Assembly (NCBI RefSeq): GCF_001422665.1
Contig: NZ_LMLU01000007.1
Span: 184,892 to 248,891, forward strand
Reading direction: 5' to 3'
DNA length: 64,000 nt
DNA from: Arthrobacter sp. Leaf234
GTDB taxonomy: Bacteria > Actinomycetota > Actinomycetes > Actinomycetales > Micrococcaceae
In this document: in pieces, positions 10,101 to 18,936 of the stretch
Position numbering within the stretch: the stretch's first letter is position 1
Layout of the letters: every line of letters starts with the position of its first letter
Made by a program: the position numbers and the translations under genes
Notes under the pieces: model-generated
What the model saw: only the letters and a program-made list of their open reading frames with translations
Databases searched by the model: none
Told to the model about the DNA's origin: nothing

Positions 10101-10140
10101 TTAAAAGAAGGTGGGGCGAGCCGAAGCGGCTCACCCCACC
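10101..10140 (-). terminator. Terminator downstream of rpmA
   Basis: A strong GC-rich hairpin (GGTGGGG...CCCCACC with a GAGCCG/CGGCTC inner stem, 10110-10140) is followed on the minus strand by TTCTTTTAA. It lies between rpmA and obgE and probably sets L21/L27 expression above that of the downstream GTPase and proline genes. Confidence 0.8.
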
Positions 10141-10180
10141 CGAATGCTGGTGCACGGTCGGTGCACGTCCGCGGCGCAGA

Positions 10181-10441
10181 TTACTCTGCTGCGGCCCCTA
10201 CGATGTTGACGACCTTGCGTCCGCGACGGGTACCGAACTCGACGGCACCTGCCTCGAGTGCGAAGAGGGTGTCGTCGCCGCCGCGGCCTACGTTGGCACC
10301 GGGGTGGAAGTGGGTGCCGCGCTGGCGGACGATGATCTCGCCGGCCTTGACGACCTGGCCACCGAAGCGCTTGACGCCGAGGTACTGCGCGTTCGAGTCG
10401 CGGCCGTTACGAGTGGAGCTTGCGCCCTTCTTATGTGCCAT
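10181..10441 (-). CDS. rpmA: 50S ribosomal protein L27
   Basis: An 86-residue L27 (bL27), whose N-terminal tail reaches the peptidyl transferase centre. The sequence begins [19 protein letters not shown] and continues [28 protein letters not shown], a textbook match. It begins directly with MAHKKG, without the cleaved N-terminal extension known in Firmicutes. It lies 55 bp after rplU in the same operon and is followed by a strong terminator. Confidence 0.98.
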   Translation of the reverse strand: MAHKKGASSTRNGRDSNAQYLGVKRFGGQVVKAGEIIVRQRGTHFHPGANVGRGGDDTLFALEAGAVEFGTRRGRKVVNIVGAAAE

Positions 10442-10496
10442 GGTGTGTGCCTGCCTTCGCTGAAGTGTCTAGGTGACCGATCGGTAGTCCGAAGGA

Positions 10497-10805
10497 CTAC
10501 GCGATACCTGTGATTTTGACGCGGGTCAGTTCCGAACGGTGACCCTGGCGCTTCTTGTAGCCGGTCTTGTTCTTGAACTTCTGGATGACGATCTTCGGTC
10601 CACGGAGATTCTCGACGATCTCGGCAGTCACGGAGACCTTCGCGAGGTCCTCCGCTGCCGAGGTGATCTTGGCGCCGTCGACCAGAAGGAGGGCGGGAAG
10701 CTTGAACGTGCTTCCGGCCTGACCGGTGACGCGGTCAAGGGTAACGAGGTCTCCTACAGAAACCTTTTCTTGGCGGCCGCCTGCGCGGACAATCGCGTAC
10801 ACCAC
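10497..10805 (-). CDS. rplU: 50S ribosomal protein L21
   Basis: A 102-residue L21 (bL21), a 23S rRNA-binding early assembly protein. It starts [19 protein letters not shown] from GTG 10805 (a second GTG follows at once) and ends [14 protein letters not shown]. The frame is open further upstream but that part has no similarity to L21, so the usual length is used. It heads the rplU-rpmA pair; the promoter must lie in the AT-richer 10806-10870 stretch. Confidence 0.96.
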   Translation of the reverse strand: MVYAIVRAGGRQEKVSVGDLVTLDRVTGQAGSTFKLPALLLVDGAKITSAAEDLAKVSVTAEIVENLRGPKIVIQKFKNKTGYKKRQGHRSELTRVKITGIA

Positions 10806-11017
10806 TTGGGAACTCACTTCTCTCGACAATCTGACTTCTGATGAAAAAACTCGGGTGCGCCTCGAGCACGAACTGCTGCGCCGCACCGGGCCCGCTCTGT
10901 GCGTCGTCGACGCTGCTGCCCTGGGGCTGCCGGAGCCCGACCGGATTCCTGCGGGGCCGTGCCCCTCCGGGTTCCGGCGGACACGCCGTTAACAGGCGGA
11001 TGCACCGAGGGTCAAGA

Positions 11018-12598
11018 TTACGGCAGGACGACGCCTTCCCGCAAATCAGCGTGCTCGGTCGGCGCGGCGTCCGCGGATGGTCCGCGGTGCGCGTCGAAGA
11101 AGTCGCGCTCGTAGGTGGCGGACCAGCGGAACGCCAGGAGCATCGCACCCCGCTCGCCCGGCGAGGCGGCGCGGTGGGCTCGGTCGGCGATCAGCTTGGC
11201 CTCCGCGGTGGCCTCGGCGAAGACGGGGTCGGCGTACGTCGCGATCCAGTCACCGTAGGGGTGGGCCGCCTCTGCCGCGCCGGCGTCCTGCCGCACCTGG
11301 TCCCGGATGTAGTCCCCCACCGCGGCATAGAGCCAGAAACAGGGCAGCACCGCGGCGACGAGCTCGGCGTAGGAGCCACGGGCCGTCGTCGCCACGAGAT
11401 GGTCGCAATAGGCACGCGTGACGGGGCCGGGCAGGTCCTCGCCGCGCGGTCCGTGCTCCGTCCCGAGCCATGACCGGTGCAGCTCCGCCTCCGTCTCGAG
11501 GCACGAGGCGGCGCACCGGAGCCAGAACAGCTGCTCGGCCTCGGTCGGTGCCAGTGAGGCGGTACGGGCCAGCACGCCCGCGTACTCGCGGAGATAGAGG
11601 GCGTCCTCCCTCAGGTACCACGCGAAGTCCGCCGCGGGCAGGCTGCCGTCGGCCAGCCCGACGACGAACGGGAGCTGCAGGATCTCGTGCCGCAGGCCGG
11701 CGGTGTCCCGCCAGGCGAGGTCGGTGAACGGCTGCAGGTGGCGCGGATCCGGCAGCGCATGGAAATGGTGCACGGGCCCGGCGCCACGCCCGACCCGCAG
11801 GGATGCCGAGGCGCCGAGGGCTGCTTCGAGCCACGCCTTCGCTTCACGGACGGCGGCGGACCAGTCCCCGGTCACCGCGTACCGCGTGGCGACGGCGGAC
11901 GAGAGCGAGCAGCCGGTCCCGTGCGTGTTGTCCGTGCCCACACGGCGTCCGTCGAATACAAGGGCGTCACCGGGGCGTCCGGCTCCCTCGCCCGGCAGGA
12001 TCAGGGCATCGGGGCAGCGCGGCCCCGGCAGGTGCCCGCCCTTGACGAGGACGGCCGTCCCCACGCGTCCGGCGAGCTCCCGCCCCTGCCGTAGCGCCTC
12101 CTGCCAGGATCCGGCAGGCTCCACACCGATGAGGACGGCGAGCTCCGGGATGTTCGGGGTGACCAGGGACGCGCGGGCGGCCAGACGGAGAACGGCCCGT
12201 ACGGCGTCGTCCTGGAGCAGGCGCGCTCCACTCGTCGCCACCATGACGGGATCGAGGACGACGGCGGCGGGCCGGACGCCGTCGAGCCAGCCGGCGACGC
12301 AGTCCGCGACCTCCTCGCTCCCCAGCATCCCGATCTTCACGGCATCGAGGAGGATGTCGTCGGACACCGTATCGAGCTGCCGGCGCAGGAACTCCACGGG
12401 CGGGGTGTGCACGCCTGTGACACCCATGGTGTTCTGGGCGGTCAGCGCCGTCGCCACCGCGAGGGCGTACCCGCCGTTGGCACTGATGCTCTTGACGTCC
12501 GCCTGGATCCCGGCTCCCCCGCTCGGGTCGGATCCGGCGATGCTCAGGACGTTCGGGATGACCGTGTCCCGGCTCGTCGCTGCTCGGTGAGGTTCCAT
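11018..12598 (-). CDS. thiD: Fused HMP(-P) kinase and thiaminase II-type TenA
   Basis: A 526-residue two-domain thiamine protein. The N-terminal ThiD (about 10-270) phosphorylates hydroxymethylpyrimidine twice; SIAGSDPSGGAGIQADVK, ALTAQNTMGV, DPVMVATSG and NTHGTGCSLSSA are diagnostic. The C-terminal TenA (about 300-510) salvages pyrimidine from degraded thiamine; the catalytic Cys is in AVLPCFWLYAAVGDY, with FAWYLREDALYLREY near its start. Such ThiD-TenA fusions are known (yeast Thi20 type). ATG 12598 directly follows a TPP riboswitch, so thiamine pyrophosphate should repress it. It sits as a single gene between rne and rplU, which are usually adjacent. Confidence 0.95.
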   Translation of the reverse strand: MEPHRAATSRDTVIPNVLSIAGSDPSGGAGIQADVKSISANGGYALAVATALTAQNTMGVTGVHTPPVEFLRRQLDTVSDDILLDAVKIGMLGSEEVADCVAGWLDGVRPAAVVLDPVMVATSGARLLQDDAVRAVLRLAARASLVTPNIPELAVLIGVEPAGSWQEALRQGRELAGRVGTAVLVKGGHLPGPRCPDALILPGEGAGRPGDALVFDGRRVGTDNTHGTGCSLSSAVATRYAVTGDWSAAVREAKAWLEAALGASASLRVGRGAGPVHHFHALPDPRHLQPFTDLAWRDTAGLRHEILQLPFVVGLADGSLPAADFAWYLREDALYLREYAGVLARTASLAPTEAEQLFWLRCAASCLETEAELHRSWLGTEHGPRGEDLPGPVTRAYCDHLVATTARGSYAELVAAVLPCFWLYAAVGDYIRDQVRQDAGAAEAAHPYGDWIATYADPVFAEATAEAKLIADRAHRAASPGERGAMLLAFRWSATYERDFFDAHRGPSADAAPTEHADLREGVVLP

Positions 12599-12708
12599 GG
12601 CTGACATCCCTCCGCTAGGCCCCGGACGCCGTGCGTCCGCTAGATCAGGTTCGACGGGTGTGATCTCAGCCCTGCATCCGGCAGGGCACCCCGTGTCACC
12701 GGTCAGCC
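12599..12708 (-). promoter_or_regulatory. TPP (THI-box) riboswitch
   Basis: The minus strand contains the conserved TPP aptamer parts in order: ACACGGGGTGCCC, GCTGAGATCACACCC, GAACCTGATCTAG, and a closing AGCGGAGGGAT. The outer helix GGCTGAC (12708-12702) pairs perfectly with GTCAGCC (12605-12599), which ends one base before the thiD-tenA ATG. The ribosome site GGAGGG is inside the 3' strand of the aptamer, so ligand binding should hide it directly. Confidence 0.95.
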
Positions 12709-12821
12709 TAGCGCAGCTCCAGGGCACCACGTCCCTGGCCGGCGGCAGGGGCCGGACGTCGAGCGTCGTGCCCTTGGTGCAGGCGATCCGCCGTCGCTCC
12801 CGGATCGGACCTCCCTGGACG

Positions 12822-12862
12822 CGGAAGAGGACCGGAGTCCCCTGGACCCCGGTCCTCTTCCG
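12822..12862 (-). terminator. Hairpin downstream of rne
   Basis: A perfect 14-bp stem (CGGAAGAGGACCGG / CCGGTCCTCTTCCG) with a partly self-pairing loop lies 18 bp after the rne stop and upstream of the TPP riboswitch. No T tract follows, so it may act as an RNA 3' stabiliser or a weak terminator. Confidence 0.6.
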
Positions 12863-12879
12863 TCCTGCAGCGCCTGCTG

Positions 12880-15800
12880 CTACAGCTCCGAGGCGGGTAC
12901 CCCGACGCCGAAGATCAACGGCTCTGCGGCACCGGTCGCGGGCGTCCGCACCTGAGCGTGGGCTCGAGCGACATGTCGCGTGCCCGACGGTTCGGCTGCG
13001 GCTTCGGCGCCCTGCGTCTCGATGGTGGTGTCCGCAGCACCCTGCGCGCTGCGGGCGACACGGCGGCGGGGCCGTGACCGGACGGCAGGAGCCTCCTCCG
13101 CCGCGGCCGGGGCCACCCGGGTGGTCCCGGCGGGAGCGGACGACGGCGCCACTGCGGCAACCGCCTCCGGTCCGGGCGCGCGCTGCGGGGCAGCCTGCCG
13201 CGCCTCGCCCGATACCGCCGTGCGTCCGAAGGCCTCGCTCAGGCTGTCGAGGGTCAGGCGGGTCGCCGGGGCGTCCGCCGTCTCCTCCGCGGCAGGACGA
13301 CGCCGATGGGTGGCCCGCGGCAGGGTCACCGTCTCGCCGTTGATCGTCAGCACGGCCTCGGTGACCTGGATGTCCGCGTCGGCGGCCGCGACGTCGGTGT
13401 GTGCACCCCGATCACCGTGTGCCGCGGATTCCTCATGGGCGTGGTGCGTTGCCGCTGCGATACTCGCGAGTGCCGCTCGGGCCGCCTCGGCCTTCGCCGC
13501 GCGGTCGGGACTGTCCGCGACGGGCGCGGCAGGCGGCGTCACGAGGTCGTCCTGCTGGCCGCCACGTCCGCCGCGGTTCCGCTTGCGCTCGCTGCGGGAC
13601 ATCTTGTCCTGCCGCGACTGCTGCTGCTCGGGTGCAGGCAGAGCCCGGCGGTGCTCGACGGGCTCCATGTGCGTGACGACGCCGCGACCAGCACAGTGCT
13701 CGCAGTCCTCGCCGAAGACCTCCAGCAGCCCGGTCCCCATGCGCTTGCGCGTCATCTGGACGAGGCCGAGCGAGGTGACCTCCGCGACCTGGTGCTTGGT
13801 CCTGTCGCGCCCGAGGCACTCCACGAGGCGCCGGAGCACGAGGTCGCGGTTCGCCTCGAGCACCATGTCGATGAAGTCGATGACGATGATCCCGCCGATG
13901 TCGCGCAGGCGCAGCTGCCGCACGACCTCCTCGGCGGCCTCGAGGTTGTTCTTGGTGACGGTCTCCTCCAGGTTGCCGCCGCTGCCGGTGAACTTCCCCG
14001 TGTTGACGTCGACCACCGTCATGGCCTCCGTCCGGTCGATCACCAGTGATCCGCCCGAGGGCAGGAACACCTTCCGCTCGAGGGCTTTGGCGATCTGCTC
14101 GTCGATGCGCGACGCCGCGAAGATGTCCTCCTCGCCCGTCCACTTCTCCAGCCGGCCCACCAGATCGGGCGCCACGTACATGACGTAGGCCTCGATGGTG
14201 TCCCAGGCGTCCTCACCGGAGACGACGAGCTTCGAGAAGTCCTCGTTGAAGACGTCGCGGACCACCTTGATGGTGAGGTCGGGCTCGCCGTACAGGAGCT
14301 CCGGCGCGAGGGTCTTTGTCGAGCCGGACTTGCGCTCGATCTCCTCCCACTGCGCGCGGAGCCTGTTGATGTCGTGCGTCAGCTCTTCCTCGCTGGCACC
14401 CTCGGCCGCCGTGCGGACGATCACGCCCGCGTTCTCCGGCAGGCGGTCCTTCAGGATGCGCTTCAGGCGGTTGCGCTCGACGTCGGGGAGCTTGCGCGAG
14501 ATGCCCGTCATGGAGCCGCCGGGCACATAGACCAGGTAGCGGCCGGGCAGCGAGATCTGGCTGGTCAGGCGGGCGCCCTTGTGGCCCACCGGGTCCTTCG
14601 TGACCTGGACGAGCACCGGGTCGCCGGACTTCAGGGCGAGCTCGATCCGGCGCGGCTGCCCGTCGAGGCCGGCGGCGTCCCAGTTCACCTCGCCGGCGTA
14701 CAGGACGGCGTTGCGGCCGCGCCCGATGTCGACGAAGGCCGCCTCCATGCTGGGGAGCACGTTCTGGACCTTGCCGACGTACACGTTGCCGATCAGGGAG
14801 TCCTGCTGGGTGCGGGACACGAAGTGCTCCGCCAGGATGCCGTCCTCGAGCACGCCGATCTGGATGCGGTCGTCGCTCTGGCGTACGATCATCTGCCGGT
14901 CCACCGACTCACGGCGCGCGAGGAACTCCGCCTCGGTGATCACCTGGCGGCGTCGGCCCGTGTCACGCGACTCGCGGCGGCGCTGCTTCTTGGCTTCGAG
15001 GCGCGTGGAGCCGCGCACACTCGTGACGCGGTCCGAGACGGGTTCGCTGGACTGGCGCGGTGCGCGGACGCGCGTGACGGTGTTGGGCGGGTCGTCGTCC
15101 TCGCCACCGGTGAGTTCGAGATCCTGGTCACCGCGGCGGCGGCGGCGACGACGACGCGAGGTGACGGCGGTGGAGGCATCCGGCCCGTTCGCCTGCGGGG
15201 CATCGTCGGAGCCCTCGGCGTCGGACCCGTCCTCGGCGGCACCGGTCGCGGAATCCGCGGCAGCGTCTCCGCGCGTGCGGTTCCTGGTCCGGCGGCTACG
15301 ACGCGAGCGACGGCCGGCATCCTCGGTGTCGTCCTCCTCGGAGTCGTCGTCCCGGGGCGCCGCGACCTTGACGGACGGCACGGTGACGGTGGTGAGGTCG
15401 GGCGCGTGGAACAGCAGGGACAGCGGGGATTCGGGGACGGCGAACGGGTCGAAGCGGTGGGTCGAGCTGTCCGCTGCCTCCTCGGTCACGTCGGCCGGAT
15501 CCTCGCCGGCGGCGACGTCCGGCTGGTTGCTCGGCTGCCCGGCAGGCTCGGACGATACTCCGGTCGCGGGTGCGTCCGCCTGTGCCGCTGCGTCGACCTG
15601 CCCGACGCCCTGCCCGTCGCCCTGCGTCGCGGCGCGGCCGGACCTCCGGGAGGTGCGCCGTGTCGCCGGGCGGGTCGCTCCGGTCTCGGTGGCGGTGTCC
15701 GGCGCTGCACTGTCGGGCGCGGCTGCAACGACGTCCCTCGGGGCGGAGGCGTCGGGGACGGTGTCCGTCGTCGGTGCTTCCACGGGCTCGGAGGCGCGAC

Positions 15801-16419
15801 GGCTGCGGGTGCGGGTGGCGGTCCGCCTGGTGCGGGCGGGCTTCTCCTCGGCACCGGACGAGGTGTCTCCGTCGCCCACGGTTGCGCCCGACGCCGTTGC
15901 GTCGACGGGTGCCTCAGCGCTGTCGGACGACTCGGTGGACTCGGGGGGAGCGGCGGCCGCGGCACTGCCTGCCCCGATCGTGGCCGGCGCGGCGGGCTCG
16001 ACGGCACGGGCCGGTCCGGCCTCCGCGGTCGCGGCACGACGGCGGGTCCGGGGCGCGCGTGCAGGTGCTGCACCGTTCTGCGCCCCTGCCTCGGTGGAGA
16101 TCGCCGAGGGCAGAGCGGACTCGGCCCCGACGGATGCGTCGGCAGGGTCCGCGACGCCCGCGGCAGGGGCGACAGCCGGCGCAGCGGTCTCGTCGGTGAC
16201 GACGACCGGCTTGCGGACGCGGGTCGCCCTCTTCCGCACGGGGGCCGCGACGGCCCCCTCGGGCGGCGCCGGCGGCGCGGGTGGGGCGCCTTCCGGCGCG
16301 CTGGCCGCCCGGCGCTTCCTCGGGGCCTTCGGCGGGGCGGTGTCCGCCGCGACCTCCGGAGTGGTCACCGGCGCGTCCGTGCGGTCCTGTTCGTTCCCCT
16401 GCAGTTCTGACTGATCCAT
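12880..16419 (-). CDS. rne: Ribonuclease E/G
   Basis: A 1179-residue RNase E/G, the main endonuclease of mRNA turnover and rRNA processing. A long disordered N-terminal arm (about 1-490; Ala/Pro/Thr/Arg-rich) precedes the S1 domain (from about 543, YVGKVQNVLPSMEAAFVDIG). The DNase I-like catalytic domain holds the metal Asp residues in VVDVNTGKFTG (about 803) and VIDFIDM (about 846). A Zn-link CEHCAGRG follows (about 903), then a second disordered basic arm with KRNRGGRGGQ. Catalytic core in the middle with both arms disordered is the usual actinobacterial plan. ATG 16419 is preceded by GGAG at good spacing; a longer open frame exists upstream without one. Confidence 0.95.
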   Translation of the reverse strand: MDQSELQGNEQDRTDAPVTTPEVAADTAPPKAPRKRRAASAPEGAPPAPPAPPEGAVAAPVRKRATRVRKPVVVTDETAAPAVAPAAGVADPADASVGAESALPSAISTEAGAQNGAAPARAPRTRRRAATAEAGPARAVEPAAPATIGAGSAAAAAPPESTESSDSAEAPVDATASGATVGDGDTSSGAEEKPARTRRTATRTRSRRASEPVEAPTTDTVPDASAPRDVVAAAPDSAAPDTATETGATRPATRRTSRRSGRAATQGDGQGVGQVDAAAQADAPATGVSSEPAGQPSNQPDVAAGEDPADVTEEAADSSTHRFDPFAVPESPLSLLFHAPDLTTVTVPSVKVAAPRDDDSEEDDTEDAGRRSRRSRRTRNRTRGDAAADSATGAAEDGSDAEGSDDAPQANGPDASTAVTSRRRRRRRRGDQDLELTGGEDDDPPNTVTRVRAPRQSSEPVSDRVTSVRGSTRLEAKKQRRRESRDTGRRRQVITEAEFLARRESVDRQMIVRQSDDRIQIGVLEDGILAEHFVSRTQQDSLIGNVYVGKVQNVLPSMEAAFVDIGRGRNAVLYAGEVNWDAAGLDGQPRRIELALKSGDPVLVQVTKDPVGHKGARLTSQISLPGRYLVYVPGGSMTGISRKLPDVERNRLKRILKDRLPENAGVIVRTAAEGASEEELTHDINRLRAQWEEIERKSGSTKTLAPELLYGEPDLTIKVVRDVFNEDFSKLVVSGEDAWDTIEAYVMYVAPDLVGRLEKWTGEEDIFAASRIDEQIAKALERKVFLPSGGSLVIDRTEAMTVVDVNTGKFTGSGGNLEETVTKNNLEAAEEVVRQLRLRDIGGIIVIDFIDMVLEANRDLVLRRLVECLGRDRTKHQVAEVTSLGLVQMTRKRMGTGLLEVFGEDCEHCAGRGVVTHMEPVEHRRALPAPEQQQSRQDKMSRSERKRNRGGRGGQQDDLVTPPAAPVADSPDRAAKAEAARAALASIAAATHHAHEESAAHGDRGAHTDVAAADADIQVTEAVLTINGETVTLPRATHRRRPAAEETADAPATRLTLDSLSEAFGRTAVSGEARQAAPQRAPGPEAVAAVAPSSAPAGTTRVAPAAAEEAPAVRSRPRRRVARSAQGAADTTIETQGAEAAAEPSGTRHVARAHAQVRTPATGAAEPLIFGVGVPASEL

Positions 16420-16832
16420 GGGTCTCGCTCCAAACCCCTGCGGCGCCGGCCACATTCCGGCACCCACCAGGGCGGTATGTCGGCCGGCCGCGGGCCCTTC
16501 GCCCGGCGGCAGACCGGAAGTCGTTGTCATGTCGTCCGAGGTCACACCGTCAATCGGGTGCGGAATCACTCGGAGACCAGTGGCGCTTTTCCACCTCAGC
16601 CGCCCTTGCGGACGGTGGGTCCCCCCAGCGGATTCCGCCTCCTTCCGCCGGTGGGGCGGACTCGGGAGGGCAGAAGCATCGCTCGCGGAACGGAAGCCTG
16701 TCACTGGACCGGCGGGGGAATGTGGTTCCCTCTCCGGCCTTCGTCATTGTCTCACACCACCCCCCGGAAGGACCGTTGCGCCGGGCCGGACGTGCTCGCG
16801 GGGCCGCGCCGCGCCCGCGGAGCCCGACGAGC
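16420..16832. other. 413-bp gap: rne leader and dxs 3' region
   Basis: I see no credible gene here. Reading toward rne, a TGAGACAAT sequence (16754-16746) fits an extended -10 element (TGn plus GACAAT) and is part of a 12-mer shared with the sigA upstream region. If it is the promoter, the rne leader is about 320 nt, in keeping with the long leaders known for rne. No convincing -35 box and no clear dxs terminator were found. Confidence 0.4.
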
Positions 16833-18806
16833 TCAGCGCTGGGGGAACTGACCCGTCGCCGGGGCCGTGTCCTCGGCCAGCGGGCGCGCGACCGGCACCT
16901 TCGTGCCGAGGACCTGCGCGACGACGTCGTGCGTGATCTGCTGCGCGGTCAGCCCCACGCGCTCCAGCACCTGGTTGCGCGAGCCGTGGTCGAGGAACTC
17001 GACCGGGAGACCCACCTCGTTCAGCGCGGTGTCGACCCCGGCCGAGCGCATCTCCTGCCGGATGCGCGACCCCACGCCGCCTGCGCGGACGCCGTCCTCG
17101 ATGACGATGACGATGCGGTGCTCGGCAGCGAGGTCGATGACCGACCGTCGGACGGGCAGCAGCCAGCGCGGGTCGATGACGGTGGAACTGATGCCCTGGG
17201 CTCCGAGCCGGTTCGACACGTCGAGCGCGAGCTCGCTCATGGCCCCGACGCTCACGATCAGGACGTCGTTGTGGCGTGAGCCCGCGGGCCGGCGCGAGAG
17301 CACGTCCACGCCGTCGTCGAGTCGCTCGACCGCCTCGACCTCGGCACCGACCGACCCCTTGGAGTAGCGGACCACGCTGGGCGCGTCGGAGATCGCGACG
17401 GCCTCGCGCAGCTCCTCACGGAGGCGGGAGGCATCCCGCGGAGCGGCGAGGTGCAGGCCGGGCACGGCCTGCAGCAGGGCGAGGTCCCACATGCCGTGGT
17501 GGCTGGCGCCGTCGGGCCCGGTGACGCCGGAGCGGTCGAGGACGACGGTGACACCGGCCCTGTGGAGGGCCACGTCCATCAGCAGCTGATCGAACGCCCG
17601 GTTGAGGAACGTCGCGTAGAGCGCGATGACGGGGTGGAGCCCGCCGAAGGCCATGCCGGCCGCACTGGTGAGGGCGTGCTGCTCGGCGATGCCGACGTCG
17701 AACACGCGGTTCGGGTACCGCGCGGCGAAGCGGTGCAGGCCGACGGGGATGAGCATGGCGCCGGTAATGCCGACGATGTCCGGACGCTCGTCCGCGATGT
17801 CCGCGATCTCGTTCGCGAACACCGAGGTCCACGACTGCTGGCCCGCGGCGTCGACGGGTTCGCCCGTCTCCGGGTCGATGATGCCGACGGCGTGGAACTG
17901 GTCGGCCTCGTGGGCGCGGGCAGGAGCGTAGCCGTGACCCTTCTCGGTGATCGCATGGACGATCACGGGCCCCTCGTAGTTCTTGGCGAGGTGCAGCGCC
18001 TGCTCGACGGCTGACTGGTCATGACCGTCCACCGGGCCCACGTACTTCATCCCGAGGTCCTCGAACAGGCCCTGGGGCGCCCACCAGTCCTTGATGCCCT
18101 TCTTCATGGCGTGGAGGCTCTTGTAGCTGAACTCCCCGACCGGTCCCCCGTTCTGCATGCGGAGCTTGACCCAGTCGAGCGTGCGCTCGTAGACGCGGTG
18201 GGTGCGGACGGAATCGAGCGTGGGACGCAGCGAGGCGAGATAGTCGGCGACTCCGCCGATGGTGGGCGCGTAGGACCGGCCGTTGTCGTTCACCACGATG
18301 ACCACGCGCCGGCGCTTGTCGGCGGCGATGTTGTTGAGGGCCTCCCACGCCATGCCACCGGTGAGCGCGCCGTCGCCGACGAGCACGACGGTGTAGCGAT
18401 CACCTTCGCCGTTGAGGGCGCGGGCGCGCGAGATGCCGTCGGCCCAAGAGAGGGAGGAGGAGGCGTGGGAGCTCTCGACGACGTCGTGCACCGACTCCGC
18501 GCGGGAGGGGTACCCGGAGAGGCCGCCCTGCTGGCGGAGGGTGCTGAAGTCCTGACGCCCGGTTACGAGCTTGTGCACGTAGGACTGGTGGCCGGTGTCG
18601 AAGATGATGCTGTCGCGCGGCGAGTCGAAGACGCGGTGGATACCGAGCGTCAGCTCGACGACGCCGAGGTTGGGACCGAGGTGTCCCCCGGTGCGGGACA
18701 CGGTGCTGACCAGGAAGCTGCGGATCTCCTTCGCCAGGGCCGTCAGCTGCACGGCGGTCAGTTTGCTCAGGTCCTGCGGGCCGTTGATCGTCTCCAAGAG
18801 TCCCAT
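16833..18806 (-). CDS. dxs: 1-deoxy-D-xylulose-5-phosphate synthase
   Basis: A 657-residue DXS, the thiamine-diphosphate enzyme that joins pyruvate and glyceraldehyde 3-phosphate at the start of the MEP isoprenoid pathway. Motifs: [16 protein letters not shown], the ThDP motif [25 protein letters not shown], the proton-relay Glu in [17 protein letters not shown], and [15 protein letters not shown] 18806 is preceded by GGAGG at 5 bp; the longer upstream frame has no homology. Its need for thiamine diphosphate links it loosely to the nearby thiD-tenA gene. A 20-bp near-palindrome lies in its leader. Confidence 0.97.
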   Translation of the reverse strand: MGLLETINGPQDLSKLTAVQLTALAKEIRSFLVSTVSRTGGHLGPNLGVVELTLGIHRVFDSPRDSIIFDTGHQSYVHKLVTGRQDFSTLRQQGGLSGYPSRAESVHDVVESSHASSSLSWADGISRARALNGEGDRYTVVLVGDGALTGGMAWEALNNIAADKRRRVVIVVNDNGRSYAPTIGGVADYLASLRPTLDSVRTHRVYERTLDWVKLRMQNGGPVGEFSYKSLHAMKKGIKDWWAPQGLFEDLGMKYVGPVDGHDQSAVEQALHLAKNYEGPVIVHAITEKGHGYAPARAHEADQFHAVGIIDPETGEPVDAAGQQSWTSVFANEIADIADERPDIVGITGAMLIPVGLHRFAARYPNRVFDVGIAEQHALTSAAGMAFGGLHPVIALYATFLNRAFDQLLMDVALHRAGVTVVLDRSGVTGPDGASHHGMWDLALLQAVPGLHLAAPRDASRLREELREAVAISDAPSVVRYSKGSVGAEVEAVERLDDGVDVLSRRPAGSRHNDVLIVSVGAMSELALDVSNRLGAQGISSTVIDPRWLLPVRRSVIDLAAEHRIVIVIEDGVRAGGVGSRIRQEMRSAGVDTALNEVGLPVEFLDHGSRNQVLERVGLTAQQITHDVVAQVLGTKVPVARPLAEDTAPATGQFPQR

Positions 18807-18830
18807 CGGCGCCTCCTCGCTTCGTTCGGC

Positions 18831-18850
18831 ACGGGCGGTCGACCACCCGT
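18831..18850. repeat. 20-bp near-palindrome in the dxs leader
   Basis: ACGGGCGGTCGACCACCCGT is self-complementary except for one wobble pair on each side of the centre. It lies 25-44 bp upstream of the dxs start, where it could be an operator or a leader hairpin. No binding protein is suggested by the sequence. Confidence 0.5.
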
Positions 18851-18936
18851 GATTGACCTTAACCCTAACGTTCGGGCTTCCCCAGGGGTGCCATTGACGG
18901 CGCGGCACCCGCGGGGCTTGCGTCCCTTCCGAACCG

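Noticed and set aside
8108-10513. Long plus-strand open frame opposite obgE, proB and rpmA
   Set aside because: It spans three genuine minus-strand genes of certain identity; the composition is that of an antisense frame.
14374-16410. Long plus-strand open frame opposite rne
   Set aside because: It is the GC-skewed shadow of the rne frame, with no recognisable domain and no ribosome site.
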